Assembly: GCA_029938605.1 (NCBI GenBank)
Contig: JAOZUO010000007.1
Coordinates: forward strand, 19,134-83,133
Reading direction: 5' to 3'
DNA: 64,000 bases
Source: Deltaproteobacteria bacterium
GTDB lineage: Bacteria > Myxococcota_A > Polyangia > HGW-17 > JAJRWW01
Below are positions 32,811-41,894 of this stretch, piece by piece. The notes under the pieces were generated by a model, which was not told the origin of the DNA, made no database searches, and worked only from the letters and a program-made list of their open reading frames with translations. The first letter of the stretch is position 1. Every line of letters begins with the position of its first letter. The position numbers and the translations under genes were made by a program.

Positions 32811-33887
32811 TCAACTATGCGAAACACCGACGATGGCCACGCCCTGGTAGCCACCCACGCCGCCGTTGCCGTGCACCAGGCCGATCCGCGCCGTGGATGT
32901 CAGTGGATCTTTACCGTCGAGACGCTCCAACAGTACGATCAGACCGTGCAGGGCCGGGTTGTTCCACGGGGCTCCGGCCAGGTTCATACCTCCGGTGACC
33001 GTGAGCTCCCGGCGGCCCAACACCGACTCCAGTCCAGCGGGGGACTGGGCGATTCCGGTGGCCAGAAGCAGGCCGATGACCGGCGGAGGGAAGCAGGTGT
33101 AGGCCTCCAGCAGCGCCTCCCCGGAGTGGAAATGGGCGGCGAAGTCCAGACCCGCCTGGTCACAAGCGCTGCGGTAGGCCCGCCCCAGGTGCTCGTAGTC
33201 CACGATGGTACCCAGGTGCTCGGGGCCGTCGTCCAACAGCTCCACCGCCACACCCAACAGCCGCGCCAATCCGTCCGCGGTCCGGTGCAACACCTCCGCC
33301 GCCCGGAGAGTGCCCAGCAGCACCACGCCACGAAAATCCAGGTTCGGGTTGGCGCAGTCCGCGAGGCGAAACAGAGACGTGGCAGCCTCATGGCCGTGAG
33401 CTGACCGGATCGGTAGCCCCCGACGGCGGGCCGTGCGGGCGTAGTTGGCAACCAGCGCATCCGCCAGCCGGAGGTACGCCGGTTCATCCAGCCCGAGACG
33501 CTCCATCTGCAGACGCGCCAGGCGGGTGTAGGCCTCCGGGATGGAGGTGTCGCCGTAGACCCGCATCAACCTCCGACGCTCGGGCCCACCGTACCCCGTG
33601 CGCAGGGGCTCGTCCCCGCGGATCACCACCGCGTCCGCGGCGCCTTCGGTCAAAAGCACCCGGGCGCGATCCAAGGCCAGGATTGGAGCGCAACCACTTT
33701 GAAACCCGGGCCCCACCCGATCCGGACGCCCCCGCCAGGCCGAGCGCAGGGACTCGATCTCCAACGCGTGGACCCGCAGTCCCGCCGCCGACAGCGCCGT
33801 CACCCGTCCCTCCAACTCGTCGCCCGAGCCCTCGCTGTCCACCACCCGCGCGGTGCCCAGAATCAGCGGATCCGTAGCCAACGTCAT
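32811..33887 (-). CDS. thiolase-superfamily-like protein
   Basis: 358 residues. Features that recall thiolase-like acyltransferases are a reactive-Cys-like segment FQSGCAPILALDRARVLLTEG with AVVIRGDEPL after it, a His-containing SAHGHEA, and C-terminal VTGGMNLAGAPWNNPALHG and GLVHGNGGVGGYQG, where thiolases have the catalytic His and Cys loops. It is shorter than classical thiolases (about 390) and stands alone, between the MNT/HepT pair and a divergent lipoprotein, so the substrate cannot be inferred. Family assignment is moderate. Confidence 0.6.
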   Translation of the reverse strand: MTLATDPLILGTARVVDSEGSGDELEGRVTALSAAGLRVHALEIESLRSAWRGRPDRVGPGFQSGCAPILALDRARVLLTEGAADAVVIRGDEPLRTGYGGPERRRLMRVYGDTSIPEAYTRLARLQMERLGLDEPAYLRLADALVANYARTARRRGLPIRSAHGHEAATSLFRLADCANPNLDFRGVVLLGTLRAAEVLHRTADGLARLLGVAVELLDDGPEHLGTIVDYEHLGRAYRSACDQAGLDFAAHFHSGEALLEAYTCFPPPVIGLLLATGIAQSPAGLESVLGRRELTVTGGMNLAGAPWNNPALHGLIVLLERLDGKDPLTSTARIGLVHGNGGVGGYQGVAIVGVSHS

Positions 33888-33938
33888 AGGGACTTGTATC
33901 CCATGGGCCCCGGGGATGGGAAGTGGAGATGGGAAGTG

Positions 33939-33968
33939 CTGGCGGGGGTTCGGGCTCCGCGGTATATT
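33939..33968 (+). promoter_or_regulatory. candidate promoter, leaderless
   Basis: CTGGCG (33939-33944) and TATATT (33963-33968) are 18 bp apart; the -10 ends eight bases before the ATG, with no Shine-Dalgarno. Confidence 0.35.
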
Positions 33969-33976
33969 CCCACGTC

Positions 33977-34915
33977 ATGCTTCGGGCGCGCACCATAGGC
34001 CTCATGGTCACGATCTTACTGTTTGGGGGAGGCTGCCCCAAGCGGGCGCCCGTCAAACGTCCGCCCCCCGAGTTGGACGGGGCCCGGCTCACGGGTGTGT
34101 GGATGGGGACCCTGCGGGACCAGCCCGCCCCCGGAGTCCACCGGGAGGTGCGCGTCATCTATCAACTCAAGGCACACATCGCCACCAACAAGCTCACAGG
34201 GACCCTTGCCTTCCGGGGCGCGCTCACCACCGCCTATCGGGGCCAGCTACTCTGTAACCGCAAACCCCGGGCCGAGCTGAAGCGCGCGGCGGATATCACC
34301 CACGGCAACTTCAACCCGCACCAGGCCCGCTGGACCCTCGGCGAGGTGAAACAGGATGGCGCAAAGCACTGCGCTTTCCGCTTCCCCATGGCAAAAACCT
34401 GCACCGCTCAACCTCTACGCGACCGTGGGATCGGCCTGCGCTGCGGCGGACTGAAGCTGAGCTTGCAGCCGGTGGTAATAACCGGAGTCTGGGCCTGGAA
34501 CGAGTCCCACACCGACCAGGCGGGAGACACCGTCGTTAAGCGCCAGAGATTCCACCTCGTGCAACGGGGCCTGGACCTGACCGGCTATGCCGACGACATC
34601 CGGGTACACCTGTCCAAGGACGGCCAGCGCTACCGCTGCAACGGTCGCATGCGATACACCCAACAATCCCGCCACCGGCTCACGGGGCGCCTCTCGGGTC
34701 TGGCGATCCGACTCCGGGTGGTCTCCACCCTTCGACAGCGCGGGCCCTGCGCCGGCAACCACACGCTGCCCGCCGAGCTGGTGGGCGCCTGGAAGCCCTT
34801 TGATGGTCAATTGGAGCTACCGATCGCCCAGGGCGGCCGCAAGCTGCATCGACTGCCCGGGTTGTTACCGGTGGGCGCGCCCCGCCCACGCCGCGCTCAC
34901 ACCGAACCCAAGTGA
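33977..34915 (+). CDS. lipoprotein of unknown function
   Basis: 312 residues. Signal peptide MLRARTIGLMVTILLFGGGC with a weak lipobox (GGG|C). The mature part appears beta-rich and partly duplicated: LTGVWMGTLRD ... VIYQLKA ... LTGTLAF and ITGVWAWNES ... FHLVQRG ... LTGYADD ... LTGRLSG. Cys residues occur in each half (LLCNRKP, YRCNGRM). No family recognised. It precedes the adenosine deaminase gene by 20 bases, so the two are probably cotranscribed. Confidence 0.65.
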   Translation: MLRARTIGLMVTILLFGGGCPKRAPVKRPPPELDGARLTGVWMGTLRDQPAPGVHREVRVIYQLKAHIATNKLTGTLAFRGALTTAYRGQLLCNRKPRAELKRAADITHGNFNPHQARWTLGEVKQDGAKHCAFRFPMAKTCTAQPLRDRGIGLRCGGLKLSLQPVVITGVWAWNESHTDQAGDTVVKRQRFHLVQRGLDLTGYADDIRVHLSKDGQRYRCNGRMRYTQQSRHRLTGRLSGLAIRLRVVSTLRQRGPCAGNHTLPAELVGAWKPFDGQLELPIAQGGRKLHRLPGLLPVGAPRPRRAHTEPK

Positions 34916-34935
34916 GTCCATAAGGAGCAAGCCAA

Positions 34936-36153
34936 GTGATTACCAGAGAATTTATCGAGCGGGTCCCCAAGACCGACCTGCACCTGCACCTGGACGGCTC
35001 CATCCGGCTGGGTACCCTCATCGAGCTGGCCTCCCAGTACGCGGTGGACCTGCCCGCCACCACGGAGTCGGGACTCCGGGAGAAGGTCTTCAAGGACCAG
35101 TACGAGAGCCTGAAGGATTACCTCAAGGGCTTCGCCTACACCGTCCCGGTGTTGCAAAGCGAGGTGGCTCTACACCGGGTCTCCTACGAGCTCGCTCAAG
35201 ACTGCCAGGCCGAGGGCAACCGTTACATCGAGGTGCGGTTCGCCCCCCAGCTCCACATGCACCGCCACCTGAGCGCGGAGAACGTGCTCAAGGCGGTCAA
35301 TCGGGGCCTGAATGACGCCAAGCAGGAGTTCAACCGCCGACCAGAGGTGGTCAGCGGCGAAGAGCCTCCATTCGAGTATGGCATCATCGTCTGCGCCATG
35401 CGGAAGTTCATGGCGGGATTCTCAGAGCACTTCGGCGACCTGTGGCGGGTCCACCGCCACTCCGACCCGGAGCGAATCTACTCCATGGCGTCCCTGGAGC
35501 TGGTCCGGGCCGCCGTACACATCCGGGATCACTGCGACGTGCCCATCGTAGGCTTCGACCTGGCCGGGGAGGAAGCGGGTTATCCCGCGCAAAATCACGC
35601 AGAGGCCTACGCCTACGCGCACAAGCACTTCATGCAAAAGACGGTGCACGCGGGGGAGGCCTACGGGCCGGAGTCCATCTTTCAGGCCATCACCGACCTG
35701 CACGCCGATCGCATTGGCCACGCCTACTTCCTGTACCGCGATGACATGATCGACGACGACGAAATAGAGGATCCGGAGAGCTACACCAGGGCCCTGGTAG
35801 AGTACATCGCCGACCGCAGGATCACCCTGGAGATCTGTCTGACCTCCAACATGCAGACCATCCCCGCCCTCAAGAGCATCAAGGATCACACCCTGACGCG
35901 TATGCTGACCCAGCGGCTGTCCACCACCTTTTGCACGGACAACCGCACCGTCTCCAATACCACGATCACCGACGAGATCCTCAAGGCCACCGACGCCCTC
36001 GAGCTGTCTCCGGCGGAGCTGAGAAACACCATTATTTACGGCTTCAAACGCTCCTTCTTCCCCGAAGCCTACAGCAAAAAACGGGCCTACGTCCGGCAGA
36101 TCATCGACTACTACGACAAGATCGAGAAAGAGTTCGAGATCTCGGATGAGTAG
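34936..36153 (+). CDS. add: adenosine deaminase
   Basis: Deaminates adenosine or a related purine nucleoside to inosine. The 405-residue amidohydrolase shows the metal pair TDLHLHLDGS, the catalytic VHAGEAYGP, the metal His in DRIGHAYFL, CLTSNMQT and FCTDNRTVS. The last motif has Asp-Asn where E. coli and mammalian enzymes have Asp-Asp; the metal Asp is kept. I recall the same Asn in actinobacterial homologues. The GTG start has AAGGAG eight bases before it. A 100-residue insert rich in charged residues extends the usual length of about 335. Confidence 0.9.
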   Translation: MITREFIERVPKTDLHLHLDGSIRLGTLIELASQYAVDLPATTESGLREKVFKDQYESLKDYLKGFAYTVPVLQSEVALHRVSYELAQDCQAEGNRYIEVRFAPQLHMHRHLSAENVLKAVNRGLNDAKQEFNRRPEVVSGEEPPFEYGIIVCAMRKFMAGFSEHFGDLWRVHRHSDPERIYSMASLELVRAAVHIRDHCDVPIVGFDLAGEEAGYPAQNHAEAYAYAHKHFMQKTVHAGEAYGPESIFQAITDLHADRIGHAYFLYRDDMIDDDEIEDPESYTRALVEYIADRRITLEICLTSNMQTIPALKSIKDHTLTRMLTQRLSTTFCTDNRTVSNTTITDEILKATDALELSPAELRNTIIYGFKRSFFPEAYSKKRAYVRQIIDYYDKIEKEFEISDE

Positions 36154-36281
36154 GGTCCACCAGGTGCCTAAACCGGTGATGTTTCCGGACGTATTTCCGA
36201 AGAATTGACGCCGCTCCGAAGGCGTGTTGGAATAGCCGGCGACTGATGGGAGTCCAATTCATCAGACACGGAGGCGAGGTC

Positions 36282-37181
36282 GTGAACAGACATCGGCTGA
36301 CCGCTGCCATGGCAGCATTAATGGGAATCGGGCTGGTAGCCGTGGGAGCGACCCCCGCCCACGCGAACGCCACGGTGAGCCCCGAGGTGCGCATCAAGGC
36401 CGCCCGGGTGGTGGGCGACACGGCCAGCTCCGACAGCGTCAAAAAGGGAGTGACCGCCGGGCAGGCCGGCCTCCTCGCCTGCTACAAAAAGAACCTGCTC
36501 ACCCACCCCGGAGAGGTGGGCGAGTTGGCCATGAGCGTGCGGGTCGCCACCTCAGGCAAGGTCACCGCCGTCAAGGTGGTGCGCGAAGCCGTCAATGGAG
36601 ACCTGCGCAAGTGCGTTTTCAAAACCATCGGCGGCTGGCGCTTCTTGGGATGGAAAGCCAAGGTCCGTCAGTACGCCTCGGTGGAGCTGGTGTTCCAGCT
36701 GTCAGGCAAGAAGCCACGCCGGGCCACGGTTCGCGGCGGGGTGCCGGCTCGCCTCGTCGCCGGTCTCTTGTTGATCCGCCTTCCGATTCTGCTCAAGGCG
36801 TGCCTCAAGGGCGCCGTGCTCAAGAAGCGACGCTGGCCGCCGAAGCTCACGATCATCGTGGACTACGACGGTACGGTACAGACAACGACCGTCTCGGGAA
36901 GGCTCCCCAGGCGAACCATCCGCAAGTGTCTGGTGGATCGGGTCAAGCTCTGGGACTTCCCGCCGCCGGACAACGGCCACCGGACCTGGATCTACTGGCC
37001 ACTGGTATCCAATTCCTCGACTCGGAAAAGCGTTCCGGTTTTTCGGCGAGGGCCGAGCGACGAGGGCGAGGCGCGACGAGGGCGCGTACCGGGAGTACGC
37101 AACCGAGGAGCAACAAAGCCATCGGTGTTCGGAGCCGTCGAAACCCGGAACAGACTTCCGGGTCGAGGAACTAGGAAATAG
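36282..37181 (+). CDS. AgmX/PglI C-terminal-domain-like exported protein, tail from repeat element
   Basis: 299 residues. Signal peptide ending AHA|NA; GTG start with GGAGG nearby. The body has two units of the AgmX/PglI C-terminal type: LLACYKKNLLTHPGEVGEL ... GDLRKCVFKTIGGWRF, and LKACLKGAVLKKRRWPPKLT ... TIRKCLVDRVKLWDFPPP, each with a pair of Cys that frames a TonB-like alpha/beta unit. In myxobacteria such domains occur in adventurous gliding and outer-membrane transport genes. About the last 56 residues are encoded by a palindromic repeat element and are unlike the rest, so the native end was probably near residue 243. Confidence 0.75.
   Translation: MNRHRLTAAMAALMGIGLVAVGATPAHANATVSPEVRIKAARVVGDTASSDSVKKGVTAGQAGLLACYKKNLLTHPGEVGELAMSVRVATSGKVTAVKVVREAVNGDLRKCVFKTIGGWRFLGWKAKVRQYASVELVFQLSGKKPRRATVRGGVPARLVAGLLLIRLPILLKACLKGAVLKKRRWPPKLTIIVDYDGTVQTTTVSGRLPRRTIRKCLVDRVKLWDFPPPDNGHRTWIYWPLVSNSSTRKSVPVFRRGPSDEGEARRGRVPGVRNRGATKPSVFGAVETRNRLPGRGTRK
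37013..37170. repeat. dispersed palindromic repeat element, copy 1
   Basis: Ends in near-perfect 15-bp inverted repeats (TTCCTCGACTCGGAA at 37013-37027, TTCCGGGTCGAGGAA at 37156-37170). The core (gcgaggcgcgacgagg at 37066-37081, a GCGTAC...GTACGC hairpin, then gaggagcaac) matches the element at 52.5 kb. It has the size of a small non-autonomous element, contains no gene of its own, and forms the 3' end of the preceding coding frame. Confidence 0.7.
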
Positions 37182-37184
37182 CCG

Positions 37185-38192
37185 TTGTCTTCGTTGATCC
37201 CCACGCTGCGGACCCTCGGACGAACAGACCTGGTGGAGCTGCTGGCCGTGATCACGGGCGGCAGCAGCGTCAAAGAGGAAGACACCGATCGCGCCCTGAG
37301 CGACCGCCTCGTGAACGCGCTGTTCGATCTCTGCGGTCTTCCTCCCGTGGACGAAACGCTCCTGGAGCGGCACCTGGTGACCCGCCTCGCCAACGCCCTA
37401 CACATCGACTACGACCCGGCCATGAGCACCGCGGAGATCACCGATCGGTTGATGCGCCACATTTCGGACAGCGTGGTGGAGGATCTGCGCCCGTTCATCC
37501 AGGTGTCGGTGTGTATCGGCTGGGCCGACGGCCGCCTGGCGCCCGAGGAGATCGCGGTCATGGACGCGGCCCTTTCCCGGCTAAAGCTCCTGTCCCGACG
37601 GCGAAGCGAGCTGCTGGCGCTGTGTACCCGGCCCATCACCCCCGACCACCTGGCAGACGTGCTGCAGGAGATCGGCCACGACGACCAGAAGGCGTGGTCC
37701 GTGCTGGCCCTGGGCTGGGCCGTGGCCCTGGCGGACATGAAGACCGTGCCCGAGGAGGTGGAGACCTTCCACCAACTCGCCAGCCTGCTTGGAGTGGACC
37801 GCGCCCGCGCCGAGGCCCTCCAAGACCTGGTGGCCCGGCGATTTCACGACAGCCTGGACGACCGCCCGGGCACGGCCACGAGCTTCCAGCCCCGCGCTCT
37901 GGCCAAGGCCACCATGGCGGCCATCACCGCCGCCGAGCTCGATAGCTACCTGCGGGCTACCACGGGCCTGAAGTCCCTGGCGCTGCTCCTGTCGTCCTCC
38001 TTCAGCGTCAGCGACAGCGGCGGCCCGCGCGACTCCATGGTCGCCCTGGACGCCATGCTCGACGCCAACAGTTGGGTGGGCGCGCCCGCGGTCCTGGCCG
38101 GAGCGCTGTTTTTGCGGAGGCTCGGCGGAGACGAGCTCAGCCAAAAACTGCTGGTGCTGGTGCTCACCTGCATTGAACGCATGCGCCAATAG
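37185..38192 (+). CDS. TerB-like protein
   Basis: 335 residues, soluble, helical. The middle (about residues 100-220) resembles a TerB-like fold with IQVSVCIGWADGRLAPEEIA and LGWAVALADMKTVPEEVE, where acidic residues follow the DGxxxxxE pattern typical of TerB. N- and C-terminal parts are not recognised. TerB-like domains bind metal and occur in tellurite and membrane-stress modules, but no other ter genes are near. The TTG start is only 14 bases after the repeat element, and no Shine-Dalgarno is clear, so the start is uncertain. Confidence 0.6.
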   Translation: MSSLIPTLRTLGRTDLVELLAVITGGSSVKEEDTDRALSDRLVNALFDLCGLPPVDETLLERHLVTRLANALHIDYDPAMSTAEITDRLMRHISDSVVEDLRPFIQVSVCIGWADGRLAPEEIAVMDAALSRLKLLSRRRSELLALCTRPITPDHLADVLQEIGHDDQKAWSVLALGWAVALADMKTVPEEVETFHQLASLLGVDRARAEALQDLVARRFHDSLDDRPGTATSFQPRALAKATMAAITAAELDSYLRATTGLKSLALLLSSSFSVSDSGGPRDSMVALDAMLDANSWVGAPAVLAGALFLRRLGGDELSQKLLVLVLTCIERMRQ

Positions 38193-38219
38193 CATACCGA
38201 TCGCCGACCTACAAACGGC

Positions 38220-38241
38220 CGCCGACCAATAAACCGATCGC
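38220..38241. repeat. 22-bp direct repeat, left copy
   Basis: cgccgaccaataaaccgatc plus gc is identical to 39615-39636. The two copies bracket the AAA/DUF4143 gene. The left copy itself sits in a small local duplication (ccgatcgccgacct at 38198 and 38235). Confidence 0.9.
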
Positions 38242-38262
38242 CGACCTCGTCCCGAGGGCACT

Positions 38263-39438
38263 CTAGCGCCAGTCGTATTGGGCGATCTTTGACCAGGGCC
38301 AGACTGTGGCCGCGGAGCGTCGTTGCTCTTGGTCTCCTCCGAAGAGGACGACCTTCTCGGCCGTGCCATGGGCCGGGAAACCGGCAAGGTTATCGAGCCA
38401 GGACAGGTTCTTGAAAAAGTCGGGCGCCACGGTTTTGGCGGACTTGACCTCGACGAGCACCGTGGTGTCCCCCCGAGGCACCACGAGATCGACCTCGTGC
38501 CCTACGTGGTCGCGGAAAAAGAAGATTCGCCCTCGTTGCCCGTGGTGTAGGCGCGACTTGAGGATCTCGGTGACGACCCAGCTCTCGAATAACGCCCCGC
38601 GCAGGGGGTGTCGCCGGAGCTGGGAGGGATCCTGGATGCCTAGCAGGTAGCAAGCGAGGCCGGTGTCATAGAAGTAAAGTTTGGGAGCCTTCGTCAGGCG
38701 CTTACCGAGGTTGGCGTGGAAGGGTTGAAGCCGAAAGGCGACGTAGCTCGCCTCCAGCACAGACAGCCAGGCCCGGGCCGTGTTGTGGCTGATTCCCACC
38801 TCTGAGCCGAGGCCGGAGAGGTTGAGCAATTGACCGCTGCGTCCGGCGACGAGTTCCAGGAAGGTTTGGAATGCACTGAGATTCACGACATTCACCAGCT
38901 GGCGGACGTCGCGTTCGAGATAGGTCCCTACGTAGGACGCAAACCACTCCCAGGGATCCATGCGACGTTTAGGGATGGCGGGGAATCCCCCAAGCCAGAC
39001 CGTCTCCCACAGCTCATCGGGGCAGTTGGGGAACTTCTGATACTCCTCACGTCCACAGGGCAGCAAGGTGAGCAACGCTGTGCGGCCGGCCAGCGATTGG
39101 GAGATCGACTCGAGTAACGCGAAATTGGCCGACCCCGTAAGGATGAAACGACCAGGATCCGGCCGAGCGTCCACCTCCTCCTGGAGGTAGGAGAGCAGCT
39201 CTGGTACGCGTTGCACCTCATCGATAATCGCGCCGTCACTGAGCTCCGCGAGGAAACCACGTGGATCCGAGGTCGCGTAAGAACGCTGATCCGGAGCTTC
39301 CAGCGAGACGTAGACCTTCTCAGGAAACACCATCTGGCATAGCGTCGTCTTCCCAGATTGTCTGGGTCCGGTGACCGTCGCGACCGGAAACTGCTCCGCC
39401 ACCCTGCGAAGCCGCTCACCCAAAGTCCTTGAAATCAT
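38263..39438 (-). CDS. AAA ATPase with DUF4143 domain
   Basis: 391 residues. N-terminal AAA_14 ATPase: Walker A GPRQSGKTTLC, Walker B DGAIIDEVQRVPELLSYLQ, sensor ILTGSANFALLE. The C-terminal DUF4143 domain reads PKLYFYDTGLACYLLGI, RGALFESWVVTEILK, IFFFRDHVGHEVDLVV and TVLVEVKSAKT, the last carrying a PD-(D/E)XK-like core (EVDLV ... EVKSAK). Such genes are common solitary accessory genes, often horizontally transferred and suspected of roles in defence or mobility. It is bracketed by direct repeats, in line with insertion as a cassette. GC is slightly lower than in neighbours. Confidence 0.9.
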   Translation of the reverse strand: MISRTLGERLRRVAEQFPVATVTGPRQSGKTTLCQMVFPEKVYVSLEAPDQRSYATSDPRGFLAELSDGAIIDEVQRVPELLSYLQEEVDARPDPGRFILTGSANFALLESISQSLAGRTALLTLLPCGREEYQKFPNCPDELWETVWLGGFPAIPKRRMDPWEWFASYVGTYLERDVRQLVNVVNLSAFQTFLELVAGRSGQLLNLSGLGSEVGISHNTARAWLSVLEASYVAFRLQPFHANLGKRLTKAPKLYFYDTGLACYLLGIQDPSQLRRHPLRGALFESWVVTEILKSRLHHGQRGRIFFFRDHVGHEVDLVVPRGDTTVLVEVKSAKTVAPDFFKNLSWLDNLAGFPAHGTAEKVVLFGGDQEQRRSAATVWPWSKIAQYDWR

Positions 39439-39556
39439 GTATCCAGCATAGTTGAACCGTGTAGATTGTCAATCAGACTTACAGATTGCACGGCCTGAAG
39501 ACACCCCGTCTCTCCGGTATTCCGGAGGAGGTATGCCGGAGGAGGTGTGAACGGGC

Positions 39557-39604
39557 TCAGGCGGTCAGGTGGTCAGGCGGTCAGGCAGTCACGCGGTCAG
39601 GCGG
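39557..39604. repeat. 8-bp tandem repeat, six copies
   Basis: Six units of tcaggcgg (some with one change) lie just before the right 22-bp repeat; a 14-bp duplication (ccggaggaggtatg, ccggaggaggtgtg) precedes them at 39522-39549. Confidence 0.85.
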
Positions 39605-39614
39605 TCGCAGGTCT

Positions 39615-39636
39615 CGCCGACCAATAAACCGATCGC
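39615..39636. repeat. 22-bp direct repeat, right copy
   Basis: Identical to 38220-38241. It lies immediately before the stop of the leftward PQQ-propeller gene. Confidence 0.9.
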
Positions 39637-39640
39637 TGTC

Positions 39641-41011
39641 CTACGCCGGGCCGAGGGCGTAGAACCATCCGGTGGCCGTGCCCACGTACACATGTCCCTT
39701 GTCGACGCAGGGGGAGGAGATGATCCGACCGCCGAGATCGATCTTCGACAGGAGCCTTCCGTCGGTGGCCGCCAGGTTGTACAGGTGGCTGTCGTAGCAG
39801 CCGAACAGGACCTTGCCGTCCACCACGGCCGGGGAGCTCCAGATGGGACGTGGGGTCTTGTACTGCCAGAGCACCGCGCCGGAGAAGGCATGGAAGCAGT
39901 ACATGCGCCGGTTCTGTCCGCCCACGAAGAGGCGGTCTCCCACCACCGCGGGCGAGGACCACCAGCCCTGCTTGTTGGAGTGGCGCCACGCGCGCTTGCC
40001 GGTCTTGGCGTCAAAGCAATATAGGTACGGCGCCTCCTCTTCGGCGGCGGTCCAGACCCGGCCACCGGCCACCACCGGAGAGACGTCCGAGTCACCGTGG
40101 GTGCGCGCCCGCCAGATCCGCTTGCCCGTCAGCGCGTCGTGACAAAACAGGTACCCGGAGTAGTTGCTCGCGTACACCCGCCCGTCGGCCACGGCGGGTG
40201 AGGACTCCACGCCGTTGGATCCCGGTGGCCCCTCGAGTCCCCCGAGAAAGGTCCTCCAAATGATCTTGCCCGTGATCGGATCGAGGCAGTGCAGATAGCC
40301 GTTCTCGCCGCCCACGTACAGCTTGCCGCCGGACACGCAGGGCGACGAGTCGAGGTCGTTTCTGGCATTGAACCGCCAGATCCCTTTTCCGGTCTCGGCG
40401 TCCACGCAGTGCAAGTGGTTGTCCACATTTCCGATGTAGACCCGGCCGTCATGATAACAGGCCGAGCTCTTGAACATGGCGCCGGCCTTGTACCGCCAGA
40501 TCACCTTACCCGTGGCGGCCTCGAAACAGTACAGCTTGCTGTCGAGGGAGCCCACGATGATCCGGTCCCCCACGGCGATGGCCGTGCCCGTCCAGCCCGT
40601 GCCCGACCACTTCTTCTCCTTGCGGTGCGCCGCGGCCGGAGAGACGTAGGTGCCCAGCCGGTAGCGCCACTTCACCTTCAAGGTGTCGGCCAAAGGACCG
40701 GTGCCGTAGAAGGTATGCGACGGGTTGCCCCTGAACATCCGCACCTGCTGGGGAACGACCGGCCCGGCCGCCCCATCGGAGCCGGCCACCGGGGCCGCAT
40801 CTCCGGCCACCGGACGTGACCCCGCGTCGGCCGCCACGCCGGCTCCGGCCTTCCCCGTGTCCGGGGCAGGCCCACCGCCGCCGCCACCGCCGCCGCCGCC
40901 GCTACCGTCTTTCTGCCGGTTCGTGCAGGCCGCCCCCAGGGTCAGCCCGCCCGCGGCACTGACAAGGCCGCCCAGGAAACGTCTTCGGTCCATCTGCCGT
41001 CCATTGGCCAT
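39641..41011 (-). CDS. Tat-exported PQQ-like beta-propeller lipoprotein
   Basis: 456 residues. A twin-arginine signal (MDRRRFLGGLVSAAGGLTLG) ends with lipobox-like GAA|C. A low-complexity linker with a run of ten Gly follows. The rest is a beta-propeller of the PQQ/YfgL kind, with seven or so repeats such as KLYCFEAATGKVIWRYKAG, HCVDAETGKGIWRFN and YCFDAKTGKRAWRH. Typical roles are scaffolding or cofactor-dependent oxidation; no catalytic PQQ-dehydrogenase residues were identified, so a structural or binding role is more likely. ATG 40993 is an alternative start. Confidence 0.85.
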   Translation of the reverse strand: MANGRQMDRRRFLGGLVSAAGGLTLGAACTNRQKDGSGGGGGGGGGGPAPDTGKAGAGVAADAGSRPVAGDAAPVAGSDGAAGPVVPQQVRMFRGNPSHTFYGTGPLADTLKVKWRYRLGTYVSPAAAHRKEKKWSGTGWTGTAIAVGDRIIVGSLDSKLYCFEAATGKVIWRYKAGAMFKSSACYHDGRVYIGNVDNHLHCVDAETGKGIWRFNARNDLDSSPCVSGGKLYVGGENGYLHCLDPITGKIIWRTFLGGLEGPPGSNGVESSPAVADGRVYASNYSGYLFCHDALTGKRIWRARTHGDSDVSPVVAGGRVWTAAEEEAPYLYCFDAKTGKRAWRHSNKQGWWSSPAVVGDRLFVGGQNRRMYCFHAFSGAVLWQYKTPRPIWSSPAVVDGKVLFGCYDSHLYNLAATDGRLLSKIDLGGRIISSPCVDKGHVYVGTATGWFYALGPA

Positions 41012-41108
41012 AGGCTCCCCTACCTCTCCATCAACCTTTCCGTCAACCTTTCCGTTACGATCTCTGATAGAAGATAACGTGTCACCACCCACGGGCGCCC
41101 CAAATACA

Positions 41109-41888
41109 ATGGACGCATTCATCGGCACGCTGAACACATTTCGCACGGCCCTGAGGGCGGCCCGGCGCACCATCCGCGTCTTCGGGAGCTCGGTCGGGGT
41201 AACTGCATTATACGGTCTGCAGGAGCTCACCAGCGGCTTTGACCACGTGGCGGCCTCCCGCTGGACCCGCCGCTGGGCCACCGCCCTGACCCGGGGCTTC
41301 GACCTGCGCGTCCAGGTCACCGGCGAGCCTCCTGCCGGCGGCGCCCTGATCGTGTCCAATCACCGCTCCTACGTGGACATCATCGCCCTGGGGAGCCTGG
41401 TGGATGCCAGCTTCATCGCCAAATCGGAGCTCGCTCGCTGGCCCGTGCTGGGACCCACTTTCCGGTTGTCGAACACCATCTTCGTCCAGCGAAACGCCCC
41501 CCAAAGCGGACGCCGGGTGCGAAACCAGGTCGAGGCCATGCTGCGGCGGGGGCTGTCGGTCATCAACTTCGCCGAGGGCACCACCCACGGCGGCACCGGG
41601 CTGCTGCCCTTCAAACCCGGCCTCTTCCGCACCGTCTGGGGCATGGACATCCCCATCGTCCCCACCACGGTCACCTACCGGGGCATGGAGGAGCGGGTGG
41701 AGTGGATCGGGGACGACACTTTTTTCGACCACTTCCTCCGGCTGGCCGGGCACAGCAACGGCACGGCCCACGTCCACTTCGGCCAGGCGCTGCGAGCCAA
41801 CGATTTCGCCACGCCCGACGAGCTCATGGGCGAAGTGCGCCGCCGCATGCTGGCGGATCTCAGGACCCGGAAAACGCTGGAGTCCTAA
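41109..41888 (+). CDS. plsC: 1-acyl-sn-glycerol-3-phosphate acyltransferase-like protein
   Basis: 259 residues. The HX4D motif is present as NHRSYVD, followed by IFVQRN and FAEGTTHGG, a variant of the FPEGTRS phosphate-binding motif, and then IPIVPTTV. The protein probably transfers an acyl chain to lysophosphatidate in membrane lipid synthesis; other lyso-acceptors are possible. The N-terminal 60 residues may include one amphipathic or membrane helix. It diverges from the propeller gene; the chosen ATG lies in the gap, whereas the open frame to 40725 overlaps that gene. Confidence 0.85.
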   Translation: MDAFIGTLNTFRTALRAARRTIRVFGSSVGVTALYGLQELTSGFDHVAASRWTRRWATALTRGFDLRVQVTGEPPAGGALIVSNHRSYVDIIALGSLVDASFIAKSELARWPVLGPTFRLSNTIFVQRNAPQSGRRVRNQVEAMLRRGLSVINFAEGTTHGGTGLLPFKPGLFRTVWGMDIPIVPTTVTYRGMEERVEWIGDDTFFDHFLRLAGHSNGTAHVHFGQALRANDFATPDELMGEVRRRMLADLRTRKTLES

Positions 41889-41894
41889 TCCTAC

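Noticed and set aside
34936..36153. Asp-Asn in place of Asp-Asp in adenosine deaminase as a loss of function
   Set aside because: The metal Asp is kept, and I recall the same Asn in actinobacterial homologues, so it is probably a normal subgroup trait.
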